Notes: a model not told the origin generated them from the letters alone. Positions 1 through 5,574 are shown, counted from the stretch's first letter. The stretch is DNA of 6,109 bases from Streptosporangiaceae bacterium (GCA_030038715.1 JASHSO010000012.1:1-6109); one strand, 5' to 3'. Made by a program: numbers and translations.

Positions 1-614
1 GTGCCGATGTAGTTGTGCGCAAGCTCAAGCGCGACCGCGAGGGCGTCGCGCAGGGTGCGTTTGGCGTCCTCGGCGAACCTCGGCGTACCCGCGGCCTGCG
101 CTGGCGATGAGCCGGGCTCCGCGGCGCCGTCAGCCGGGCGGGCCGCGACAATGGCAGCCCGGACGTGGTCCGGACTCACCCCCATGGCCAGCAGTGCCCG
201 GCCCGCTATCCCGTTCGGCTCGTCGAACAGGCCAACGAGAAGGTCCTCGCTCGCCACTTCCTCGCGCCCGGCGGAGCGGGCAGCCCTGCCGGCCACGCGA
301 AGTACGACCCGCGCGCGCTCGGTGAACCGCTCCAAGGTCGGCGCCGGGACGGCGGCGAGCAACTGGTCGGCGACGGCTGTGGCGAACCGCTTGTGTACAG
401 CTTGCTTCGTGACCCCGAGGGCGGCGCTGATCTCGGACCACGAGCGCCCCGCTCGGCGGCAGCGGTCGACGAAGTGCCCGAGCAGTGCGTCCGTTGTGTC
501 CTCCAGCGCGGATGCCGTGGTCGCTGCCACCGTGAGCTGGCCGATGGGGTCCTCGGTGCCTGCGTCATGCCGGACCGTGTCGATGAGGTCTTGCAGGTTT
601 GGCGGGGGTGTCAT
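1..614 (-). CDS. clpC2: ClpC2-like transcriptional regulator (HTH + Clp N-terminal domain), 3' part missing
   Basis: This is the first 204 codons of a reading frame that is open to the left edge, so the C-terminus is missing. Residues 53-77 form a helix-turn-helix (SWSEISAALGVTKQAVHKRF, residues 58-77). Residues 94-155 resemble the first Clp_N repeat of ClpC1 (ERFTERAR at 95-102, EDLLVGLF at 123-130). A second repeat begins at about residue 179 and reaches HNYIG at 200-204, a ClpC hallmark normally followed by TEHLLL. The order matches, from memory, mycobacterial ClpC2 (about 250 residues), including the N-terminal LxxLI segment and the GHFVD stretch just before the HTH. No AAA+ ATPase module is expected at that length, so it should bind DNA and Clp-type ligands rather than unfold proteins. 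It is divergent from the drug exporter at 791. The ATG at 614 sits 6 bases after a good -10, implying a leaderless mRNA. The longer plus-strand frame over the same bases is a shadow. The family call is strong; the role as repressor of its own gene and of the exporter is inferred. Confidence 0.88.
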   Translation of the reverse strand, partial: MTPPPNLQDLIDTVRHDAGTEDPIGQLTVAATTASALEDTTDALLGHFVDRCRRAGRSWSEISAALGVTKQAVHKRFATAVADQLLAAVPAPTLERFTERARVVLRVAGRAARSAGREEVASEDLLVGLFDEPNGIAGRALLAMGVSPDHVRAAIVAARPADGAAEPGSSPAQAAGTPRFAEDAKRTLRDALAVALELAHNYIG

Positions 615-616
615 GG

Positions 617-633
617 GTCAACTCTAGGTTGAC
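617..633. promoter_or_regulatory. Operator-like dyad O1, GTCAAC-N5-GTTGAC
   Basis: A perfect 6-base inverted repeat with a 5-base centre (TCTAG). It overlaps the -10 of the ClpC2-like gene and ends 3 bases from its ATG. The second copy at 645-661 is nearly its reverse complement (15 of 17 bases). The half-site differs from the HspR HAIR box (CTTGAG arms, 7-base spacer). The likely ligand is the neighbouring HTH protein, by inference from position and symmetry. Confidence 0.7.
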
Positions 634-649
634 GGCCTCGATGCGTCAA
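621..649 (-). promoter_or_regulatory. Promoter of the ClpC2-like gene, apparently leaderless
   Basis: Reading the minus strand there is TTGACG (649-644), a 17-base spacer, then TAGAGT (626-621). This matches the primary sigma consensus TTGACA-N17-TANNNT. The ATG begins 6 bases after the -10, exactly where transcription should start, so the transcript would begin at or next to the start codon. Both promoter elements lie inside the GTCAAC/GTTGAC dyads, so a protein bound there would block polymerase. Confidence 0.7.
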
Positions 650-657
650 CCCTGAGT
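629..657 (+). promoter_or_regulatory. Candidate weak mirrored promoter for the drug exporter
   Basis: On the plus strand TTGACG (629-634) is followed after 17 bases by CTGAGT (652-657), the mirror image of the regulator's TTGACG/TAGAGT pair. The -10 lacks the conserved TA, so it would be weaker. No TA dinucleotide occurs between 662 and 790, so no standard -10 lies closer to the gene. A start near 664 would leave a leader of about 127 bases. This is inferred from symmetry and spacing only. Confidence 0.35.
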
Positions 658-661
658 TGAC
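645..661. promoter_or_regulatory. Operator-like dyad O2, GTCAAC-N5-GTTGAC
   Basis: Second perfect GTCAAC/GTTGAC inverted repeat, with centre CCTGA, 28 bases centre-to-centre from O1. It covers the -35 of the ClpC2-like gene and the candidate -10 of the plus-strand exporter promoter. With O1 it makes a 45-base element of near two-fold symmetry about position 639: the 18-base arms 617-634 and 644-661 match at 16 positions. Confidence 0.7.
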
Positions 662-774
662 CAAGCGCGTCGTGACCAAGCACACAGGCTCGGTCAGGGA
701 ATGAAGTGCAGGTCGGCATCGCTGACCGTGCCGGGCTGGTGCGTCCGGTCGGCGAGCGAGCGGCGCATCAAGCG

Positions 775-782
775 AGAAGGAG
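775..782 (+). promoter_or_regulatory. Ribosome binding site that fixes the exporter start at GTG 791
   Basis: AGAAGGAG ends 8 bases before GTG 791. The upstream in-frame ATG at 701 has only AGGGA directly abutting it, too close to serve, and would add 30 polar residues with no family resemblance. Confidence 0.75.
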
Positions 783-790
783 CGCAACGA

Positions 791-2263
791 GTGGGGCCAG
801 CGGACCTGAGCTACCGACGTCGGCTCCTGGTGCTGGCTATCTGCTGTTTGAGCCTGTTCATCGTGGGGCTCGACACGACGATTGTGAACGTGGCGCTGCC
901 GTCGATCGGTCGCGACTTCCACGCGGGCGTGTCTGGGCTGCAGTGGACCATTGACGCGTACACCCTCGTGCTGGCGAGCCTGCTGCTGCTGGCCGGATCG
1001 ACGGCGGACCGGGTCGGCAGGCGGCGAACGTTCCAGGCCGGCCTGGCCATGTTCGCTGTCGGCTCCCTGTTGTGCAGCCTCGCGCCGGGCCTGGGCTGGC
1101 TGGTCGCCTTCCGCATGTTGCAGGCAATCGGCGGCTCGATGCTGAACCCGGTTGCCATGTCGATCATCACTAACACGTTCGTGGAGCCCCGCGAGCGCGC
1201 CAGGGCCATCGGGATCTGGGGTGGCGTGTTCGGCCTGAGCATGGCACTCGGCCCGGTAGCAGGCGGTCTCCTAGTCGACAGTGTTGGCTGGCGCGGAATC
1301 TTTTGGGTCAATGTGCCTGTCGGCATCGCGGCCATTCTGCTGACCGCGTTGTATGTGCCCGAGTCCAAGGCACCTCGGGCGCGCAAGCTGGACCCGGTCG
1401 GGCAAGTCCTGGTGATCGTGCTGCTGGCAGCGCTGGTGTATGGCCTCATCGAGGGGCCGGAGTCTGGCTGGACGTCCGCAAAGATCCTGGCCTGCTTTGC
1501 CATCTCGGCGACCGCGCTCGCCTGCCTGGTCCGGTACGAACCCCGGCGCGCTGAGCCGCTGATCGATGTCCGGTTCTTCCGCAGTGCGCCCTTCTCGGGA
1601 GCGGTCGCCATCGCGATCTGCGCATTCGCCGCGCTCGGCGGATTCCTGCTGGTCAACACGCTCTACCTGCAGGACGTGCGCGGTCTCTCGCCGCTTTTGG
1701 CAGGTGTGTACATACTGCCGATGGCCGCCATGACGGCAATCTGCTCGCCGCTCTCGGGCCGGATCGTCGGGTCCGTTGGCACCAGGCTGCCGCTCATGAT
1801 CGCCGGTGCCGGGATCACGGCTGGAGGCCTCATCCTTGCCCACCTGTCCATGAGCACCGCGACGGCCGTGCTCGTGATCAGCTACCTGGCGTTCGGGATC
1901 GGACTCGGCATGGTGAACGCGCCGATCACCAACAGCACCGTTTCCGGGATGCCGGTCGCGCAAGCCGGAGTCGCGGGGGGCGTTGCGTCCACGAGCCGGC
2001 AGATAGGCTCCTCGCTCGGCGTTGCCTTGATCGGCTCGGCTGCGGCGTCCGCGCTACACGGGCCGTTCCGGCTCGGCTTCGCCGACGCGACCCATCTGGG
2101 CTGGTACATCCTGGCGGGCTGCGGCGTGGCGATCTTCGCGCTGGGCCTCCTCGTCAGCGGCCAGTGGGCCAAGCAGACGGCGCGGCATACGGCCAGCCTG
2201 CTCATGTCGGCCGCGCCGACGGCCAACATGAGCAGAGACGACCCTCGTCAGGTGGTGGGATAG
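791..2263 (+). CDS. DHA2-family (EmrB/QacA type) 14-helix MFS drug exporter
   Basis: A 490-residue membrane protein. About 14 hydrophobic segments are readable by eye, beginning at residues 12-32 and ending near the last 25-45 residues, as expected for the DHA2 drug:proton antiporters. Motif D1 is LDTTIVNVALPS (27-38). Motif A is GSTADRVGRRR (69-79), in the loop between helices 2 and 3. Antiporter motif C is GVFGLSMALGPVAGG (145-159) in helix 5. WRGIFWVNVPVG follows at helix 6. The protein should sit in the cytoplasmic membrane and expel a hydrophobic or cationic drug-like compound in exchange for protons; the substrate cannot be read from sequence. GTG 791 is chosen for its ribosome site. 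The gene is divergent from the ClpC2-like regulator and probably under the same operator. The polar C-terminal tail of about 30 residues is poorly conserved in this family. Confidence 0.93.
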   Translation: MGPADLSYRRRLLVLAICCLSLFIVGLDTTIVNVALPSIGRDFHAGVSGLQWTIDAYTLVLASLLLLAGSTADRVGRRRTFQAGLAMFAVGSLLCSLAPGLGWLVAFRMLQAIGGSMLNPVAMSIITNTFVEPRERARAIGIWGGVFGLSMALGPVAGGLLVDSVGWRGIFWVNVPVGIAAILLTALYVPESKAPRARKLDPVGQVLVIVLLAALVYGLIEGPESGWTSAKILACFAISATALACLVRYEPRRAEPLIDVRFFRSAPFSGAVAIAICAFAALGGFLLVNTLYLQDVRGLSPLLAGVYILPMAAMTAICSPLSGRIVGSVGTRLPLMIAGAGITAGGLILAHLSMSTATAVLVISYLAFGIGLGMVNAPITNSTVSGMPVAQAGVAGGVASTSRQIGSSLGVALIGSAAASALHGPFRLGFADATHLGWYILAGCGVAIFALGLLVSGQWAKQTARHTASLLMSAAPTANMSRDDPRQVVG

Positions 2264-2272
2264 GCCACCCGA

Positions 2273-2285
2273 GGCCGGTCCGGCC
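2273..2285. terminator. Weak hairpin between the convergent exporter and VOC genes
   Basis: GGCCG and CGGCC can pair around a 3-base loop in the 34-base gap between the two convergent stop codons. The stem is only 5 bp and has no T-run, so a terminator role is a guess from position. Confidence 0.2.
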
Positions 2286-2297
2286 CGATTGCTGCGG

Positions 2298-3071
2298 TCA
2301 GCCTTCCGGCTCAGTGACCGACATCAGGGCGAACACGGCACCCTGGTCGTCGCTGACGACGGCCATCCTGCCGTACGGGCTGTCCCAGGCCGGCGCCACG
2401 ACGCTGCCGCCGAGCTCGGTGACCTTCGCGACCGCCGCGTCGGCGTCTCGTACGGCGAAGTAGGTCCCCCAGCTTGCCGTCTTGTCGGCCGGTTGCTCGG
2501 GACCTATGGCGCCGATCCCGCCGACGGGGCCGCCGTCAAGGTCCATTGTGGCGTAGGTCTCCGCGCCGATGTCGCCGTACTGATAGCCGAACACGGCGTG
2601 GTAGAAGGCCTTGTTGCCGTCGAAGTTCCTGCTCATGTTCTCGTTCCAGACCACTGAGCCCGGCTCGTTCGCGAGCCGGATGCCGGTATGCGCGCGGGCC
2701 TGCCAGATGCCGAATACCGCGCCGCCGGGGTCGCTAGCCATGCCCATCCGGCCGACGTCCAGGATGTCGAACGGCTCGCTGAGCATCTGGCCGCCCGCGC
2801 CCTTGATCTTGGCGGCGGTCTGGTCGGCGTCGTCGGTCGCGAGGTAGGTGATCCAGGCGGTAGGCGAGTCCGGGCTCATCTGCGGCCCGAGTCCGGCCAC
2901 CGCCCGGCCGCCGACCTCGCACACCGAGTAGCCGCCAGCCTCGGGTGGCCCCTCCGGGCAGTTCCAGCCGAACAGCCTGGAATAGAAGGTCTTGGCCCGT
3001 GCGAGGTCGGGGACTTGCAGGTCCATCCAGCACGGCGTCCCGGCGGGCCAGGCTGAGTCGCGAGTAACCAT
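2298..3071 (-). CDS. Two-domain VOC (glyoxalase/CFP32-like) protein
   Basis: A 257-residue soluble protein made of two tandem vicinal-oxygen-chelate modules. Module 1 spans about residues 10-122, from TPCWMDLQVPD through FYSRLFGW to DPGGAVFGIWQA. Module 2 spans about 136-250, from VVWNENMS through FYHAVFGY to DDQGAVFALMS. Length and order match, from memory, mycobacterial CFP32 (Rv0577, 261 residues) and similar actinobacterial proteins annotated as glyoxalase or hydroxylase. The usual first His ligand of metal-dependent VOC enzymes is not present: the strand reads WMDL instead of an H-containing motif, as in CFP32. Catalysis by the classical glyoxalase I mechanism is therefore doubtful and ligand binding or resistance is possible. 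No signal peptide is seen. The ATG at 3071 is preferred over an in-frame TTG four codons upstream because GGGAGGG lies between them. It is convergent with the exporter and divergent from the nitroreductase. Family is sure; function is not. Confidence 0.88.
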   Translation of the reverse strand: MVTRDSAWPAGTPCWMDLQVPDLARAKTFYSRLFGWNCPEGPPEAGGYSVCEVGGRAVAGLGPQMSPDSPTAWITYLATDDADQTAAKIKGAGGQMLSEPFDILDVGRMGMASDPGGAVFGIWQARAHTGIRLANEPGSVVWNENMSRNFDGNKAFYHAVFGYQYGDIGAETYATMDLDGGPVGGIGAIGPEQPADKTASWGTYFAVRDADAAVAKVTELGGSVVAPAWDSPYGRMAVVSDDQGAVFALMSVTEPEG

Positions 3072-3257
3072 TTTCCCTCCCAAAAATCACGCGAAGTACG
3101 TGTGGCTGCGAACGAACGGGCCTGGGCAGCGTATCTCCGGGGTCCGACAGTGCGCCGGCCGACGTGTTGCCAGGACGACTAAGCTGCTCAAACGGCCGCC
3201 GAATTGCCGCACCGGCCGGGACAGAATGAAACAGCCGCGTGCAGTGTTGGGTCGTGC
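3072..3257. other. Divergent intergenic region, VOC / nitroreductase
   Basis: These 186 bases must hold both promoters. I see no convincing -35/-10 pair. Partial matches are TACGCT on the minus strand (complement of 3130-3135) without a matching -35, and TTGCCA at 3167 on the plus strand without a good -10. No strong dyad is present. Confidence 0.4.
3075..3081 (-). promoter_or_regulatory. Ribosome binding site of the VOC gene
   Basis: On the minus strand GGGAGGG precedes ATG 3071 by AAA. The purine run lies within the four codons that a TTG start at 3083 would add, which argues for the ATG. Spacing is on the short side. Confidence 0.65.
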
Positions 3258-3767
3258 ATGCAGACTTGGGATGCGATCACCTCGCGCCGCAACGTTAGGT
3301 CGTTCAGCGATCAGCCGGTGAGCTCAGAGCACTTGGATCGGGTGCTCGAGGCGGGTCGCAGGACACCCTCGTCACGCAACACTCAGCCGTGGGATTTCGT
3401 TCTGATCACCGACCGCGGGCAGCTTCGCGAGTTGTCGGAGGTGTGGGTCGGCGCGGCCCATGTCGCGCACGCAGCGGCCGCCATTGCGCTGGTCATAGGC
3501 GATGATCCCGAGCAGGGCAGGCGCGTACAGTTCGACCTCGGGCAGGCGACGATGAGCGTGATGCTCGCCGCTGCGGACCTCGGAATCGGCACCGGCCACG
3601 CCGGTGTCGCCGATCAGGACTTGGCGCGCCGCGTGCTAGGGCTGCCCGACGGCAAGACATGCGCGTTCTTGATCTCGCTCGGCTATCCGGCGGACCGGCC
3701 CCTCACTCCGCTCAAGCGACCGGATCGGCGACCGTTCGACGACGTGGTGCACCGCGGCCGTTGGTAG
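3258..3767 (+). CDS. Nitroreductase-family FMN flavoprotein, short form
   Basis: A 169-residue protein with the landmarks of the FMN-dependent nitroreductase fold. SRRNVRSF (9-16) supplies the arginines that normally hold the FMN phosphate. RTPSSRNTQPWDFVLI (35-50) is the SSxNxQPW flavin/dimer motif. DLGIGTGHAG (107-116) corresponds to the glycine-rich GLGT region, and ISLGYPAD (139-146) and the RPFDDVVHRGRW tail (158-169) close the fold. Members usually act as cytoplasmic dimers, reducing nitro groups, quinones or related substrates with NAD(P)H; the substrate here is unknown. It is shorter than the typical 180-220 residues, with the deletion in the central helices around 60-95. ATG 3258 is chosen because homology starts there (TWDAITSRR). 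The only other in-frame start, TTG 3204, adds 18 unrelated residues. No clear Shine-Dalgarno precedes ATG 3258. It is convergent with the SBP56 gene. Confidence 0.88.
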   Translation: MQTWDAITSRRNVRSFSDQPVSSEHLDRVLEAGRRTPSSRNTQPWDFVLITDRGQLRELSEVWVGAAHVAHAAAAIALVIGDDPEQGRRVQFDLGQATMSVMLAAADLGIGTGHAGVADQDLARRVLGLPDGKTCAFLISLGYPADRPLTPLKRPDRRPFDDVVHRGRW

Positions 3768-3769
3768 CG

Positions 3770-3791
3770 CCGTCGGTCAGGGGACCGGCGG
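3770..3791. terminator. Shared bidirectional terminator-like hairpin
   Basis: A 9-bp stem (CCGTCGGTC, 3770-3778, with GACCGGCGG, 3783-3791, one G-T wobble) and a 4-base AGGG loop fill the 24-base gap between the convergent nitroreductase and SBP56 stop codons. There is no T-run on either side, but T-poor hairpins are common at gene ends in high-GC actinobacteria. The position suits termination from both directions. Confidence 0.5.
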
Positions 3792-5216
3792 TCATGGAGG
3801 GAAGCAGTAGGAGTCGCTGGAAGCATCCCCGCCCTGCAGCCTGACCTGATGCGGACGCCGGCCGCGGAATGCATCGCCCTGGAGGAAGAAGCGCTCGTCC
3901 AAAGCGATGCCGCCGTCCTGGCCGACGTCCAGCTTGGCCATCCAGGCGCCAACGCCGTCGGGGTAGAACTGGTCGTCCCACGAGCCGTACAGCGAGTTGG
4001 TGAAGTACACCCGCCTGGAGTCCCGGCTGACCTCGACCATCTGCGGGCCGCCGGCCAGCGGCACGTCGGGCCTGGCCGGGTGGGCTGCCCGGCCGACGAT
4101 GCCGCCAATCCGTACCGACCCGGTCTCGCGCGGGTGGAACGGGTCGGACACGTCGTACTGCTTGAGCTCGCCCGTGCCCCAGCAGGACACGTAGAGCTTC
4201 TGGTCGTCCACGGCTAGCGCCAGGTCTGTCACCAGCGGCGGCACCGCCGAAAATGGCTGCAGGGCCGGCGGCAGGTCAGCCGGGTCGGCCGGCTCTGCCG
4301 GGATGGAGATGACCTTCTGGGCAGCCCACCGGCCGTCGTCGCCGCGGTGCCAGAGCCAGATCGACGAGGACAGGTCCTCGACGCTGATCACCACGCCGAC
4401 GAAGCCGTAGGTCTTGTCGGGGTTGTGTGCGGGGCGCAGTTCCAGGACCATCTGGTACTGGTCACCGATGTCGATGGTCTGCACGTTGGTGCCGGTTTTC
4501 AGGTCCCAGAAGTGCAGCTGGTGGCCGTACTTTCGGCCGAGCAGCAGCTCAGGGTTGATGCCGTCCTCGATCATCGACGGCGTCCCCCACTCCGAAGTGA
4601 TCGCCACGTCGTGGTTGATGTGCCACCAGATGTCGTAGGCGAGGTACTGGTCGCCCCGATCGGCCTCCCACGGCCCCGTTACCTCGAAGGTGTTGTGGTC
4701 GAGCAGGGCGACGCCGCCGGGCCCGTCCTCGCTGCCGCCGCCCAGGCAGGTTACGAACAGCCCGCCGGGCCCGCAGTGAACTGTGTGCGGCCGCGAGTAT
4801 CCGGCGCGCTTGCCGAGCTCGTCAGGGCCCAGTACCTTCACGATCTGCGGTGCCTCCGGCGTTTCCTTGGTATCCAGCACGTACAGCCGCGATGAGCGCA
4901 ACCCGGGGACAACCAGGTAGCGCCGGTCGCCGTGGTCGTGCCCGCCGCCCGGGCAGAGCGCGCTGGAGCACGCGTTCCATCCGAAATGATGTAGTTCGTC
5001 GCCGAGGTTGGTGAGCTCAGTGAAGCCCACGACTGTGCCGTAGCGGTCGGAGGCCGGATCAACGTCGACCACGGCAATACCGTCCGGCTTGTCCGCGGGC
5101 CGGGAGAACGCCGCCACGTAGGCGAGCTTCTCGGCCGGGGCCTGCGCTGCGTCCCGCGGCGAGCGGTAGAAGGTCGGATCGACGTGGTGTCCGGCGTGGT
5201 CGTGCTCGGTTGTCAT
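3792..5216 (-). CDS. SBP56 family protein, probable methanethiol oxidase
   Basis: A 474-residue protein matching the selenium-binding protein 56 / SELENBP1 family nearly end to end. Signatures are GDELHHFGWNACSS (72-85, with His76, His77, Cys83), SRPHTVHC (141-148, His144 and His147) and YDIWWHINHDVAITSEWGTP (194-213). The C-terminus carries the family's HQVRLQGGD stretch and ends SDSYCFPP with Cys471. Characterised members oxidise methanethiol to formaldehyde, hydrogen sulfide and hydrogen peroxide (EC 1.8.3.4) and need copper; the conserved histidines are the likely metal ligands. No signal peptide is visible, so it is probably cytoplasmic. The N-terminus is His-rich (HDHAGHH, 5-11), and GGGHDHGD at 90-97 adds more. 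GAGAAGG (5229-5223) lies 6 bases before ATG 5216, supporting that start. It is a single-gene unit, with no copper chaperone or sulfur-metabolism neighbour in view. Family sure; substrate inferred from relatives. Confidence 0.93.
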   Translation of the reverse strand: MTTEHDHAGHHVDPTFYRSPRDAAQAPAEKLAYVAAFSRPADKPDGIAVVDVDPASDRYGTVVGFTELTNLGDELHHFGWNACSSALCPGGGHDHGDRRYLVVPGLRSSRLYVLDTKETPEAPQIVKVLGPDELGKRAGYSRPHTVHCGPGGLFVTCLGGGSEDGPGGVALLDHNTFEVTGPWEADRGDQYLAYDIWWHINHDVAITSEWGTPSMIEDGINPELLLGRKYGHQLHFWDLKTGTNVQTIDIGDQYQMVLELRPAHNPDKTYGFVGVVISVEDLSSSIWLWHRGDDGRWAAQKVISIPAEPADPADLPPALQPFSAVPPLVTDLALAVDDQKLYVSCWGTGELKQYDVSDPFHPRETGSVRIGGIVGRAAHPARPDVPLAGGPQMVEVSRDSRRVYFTNSLYGSWDDQFYPDGVGAWMAKLDVGQDGGIALDERFFLQGDAFRGRRPHQVRLQGGDASSDSYCFPP

Positions 5217-5250
5217 TGCTCACCTTCTCGGTCTGGTTGCAGCCGCGGTT

Positions 5251-5298
5251 CCCTACAATATACCCAGGAAACTAGGGATTCTGGCTGGGTAGGTACCC
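5251..5298 (-). promoter_or_regulatory. Probable promoter/operator region of the SBP56 gene
   Basis: On the minus strand TATATT (5262-5257) is the only AT-rich -10 candidate upstream of the SBP56 start, about 40 bases from its ATG. No good -35 lies 17 bases further up (GCCAGA). Around it are inverted pairs: CCCTA 5251-5255 with TAGGG 5273-5277, TACCC 5261-5265 with GGGTA 5287-5291, and the near palindrome GGGTA-GG-TACCC at 5287-5298. Such clustering suggests a regulator site, but no known box is matched. Confidence 0.35.
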
Positions 5299-5309
5299 GA
5301 AGCTTGCTG

Positions 5310-5376
5310 GCCGGTTCGTGCGCTGGCGCTTGCCGGGTTCATGCGCAGGGCATCCCGGCCGGGGTCGTGCGCGGGG
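5310..5376 (+). repeat. Three degenerate direct repeats, core GCCGG-TTC-TGCGC-GG
   Basis: The core occurs at 5310-5326, 5332-5349 and 5358-5375, as GCCGGTTCGTGCGCTGG, GCCGGGTTCATGCGCAGG and GCCGGGGTCGTGCGCGGG. Starts are 22 and 26 bases apart. Each copy differs from the others at only a few positions. Irregular spacing and high GC leave chance similarity possible. Confidence 0.4.
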
Positions 5377-5393
5377 TTGCTCGTGGGTCTGGC

Positions 5394-5419
5394 CTGGGCA
5401 CATGACGCTATGTGCCCAG
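5394..5419. repeat. Perfect 10-bp inverted repeat with 6-base loop
   Basis: CTGGGCACAT (5394-5403) and ATGTGCCCAG (5410-5419) are exact reverse complements around GACGCT. It is less GC-only than the other dyads here, hence less likely to be chance. It could be a protein-binding site or an RNA hairpin in the leader of the GH3 gene. There is no T-run after it. Confidence 0.6.
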
Positions 5420-5467
5420 CCGAGATCGATACAAAGCCGGAACTCACGGCGACGTCATCGCGGGTAA

Positions 5468-5499
5468 GGTCGGGCCGGGGAAGGCCGGCCTGCGCGACC
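5468..5499 (+). repeat. Interrupted 11-bp hairpin
   Basis: GGTCG (5468-5472) pairs with CGACC (5495-5499), and GGCCGG (5473-5478) pairs with CCGGCC (5485-5490) around GGAAGG, leaving a 4-base TGCG bulge on the 3' side. If transcribed rightward it would be a stable leader element. The sequence does not match a riboswitch core I recognise. Confidence 0.45.
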
Positions 5500-5557
5500 C
5501 ACAGGAAGGCCTCCGCGCTCGCGTGACGTTGTCCATGTGGGGCGGGCCCGTGTCGCG

Positions 5558-5574
5558 GCCCGGGCCGGCCGGGC
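5558..5574 (+). repeat. 6-bp GC hairpin
   Basis: GCCCGG (5558-5563) and CCGGGC (5569-5574) pair around GCCGG; the left arm also lies in the perfect palindrome GGCCCGGGCC (5557-5566). It is about 70 bases before the lipoprotein start. It may be an attenuator-like fold or simply GC-rich sequence. Confidence 0.3.

Noticed and set aside
13..627. Long plus-strand frame opposite the ClpC2-like gene
   Set aside because: Ser/Ala/Arg-rich product without family features; it is the antisense shadow of the clear HTH/Clp_N frame.
617..661. HspR HAIR box
   Set aside because: The arms are GTCAAC/GTTGAC with a 5-base centre, whereas HAIR has CTTGAGT arms with a 7-base spacer.
701..790. ATG 701 as start of the drug exporter
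   Set aside because: The 30 extra residues are polar and unlike the family, and AGAAGGAG is placed for GTG 791.
811..1659. 282-codon minus-strand frame inside the exporter gene
   Set aside because: No recognisable domain; the opposite strand encodes an unmistakable DHA2 transporter.
1271..1963. 230-codon minus-strand frame inside the exporter gene
   Set aside because: Low-complexity Arg/Gly/Asp/His-rich product, typical of an antisense shadow in GC-rich DNA.
3204..3257. TTG 3204 as start of the nitroreductase
   Set aside because: The added 18 residues show no resemblance to the family, and homology begins at ATG 3258.
4347..4895. 182-codon plus-strand frame within the SBP56 gene
   Set aside because: Shadow of the SBP56 frame, which carries all family signatures on the minus strand.
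5410..5530. Cobalamin or cyclic-di-AMP riboswitch
   Set aside because: GGGGAAGG and GGAAGGC pieces recall such elements, but the B12 box and the ydaO core sequences are absent.
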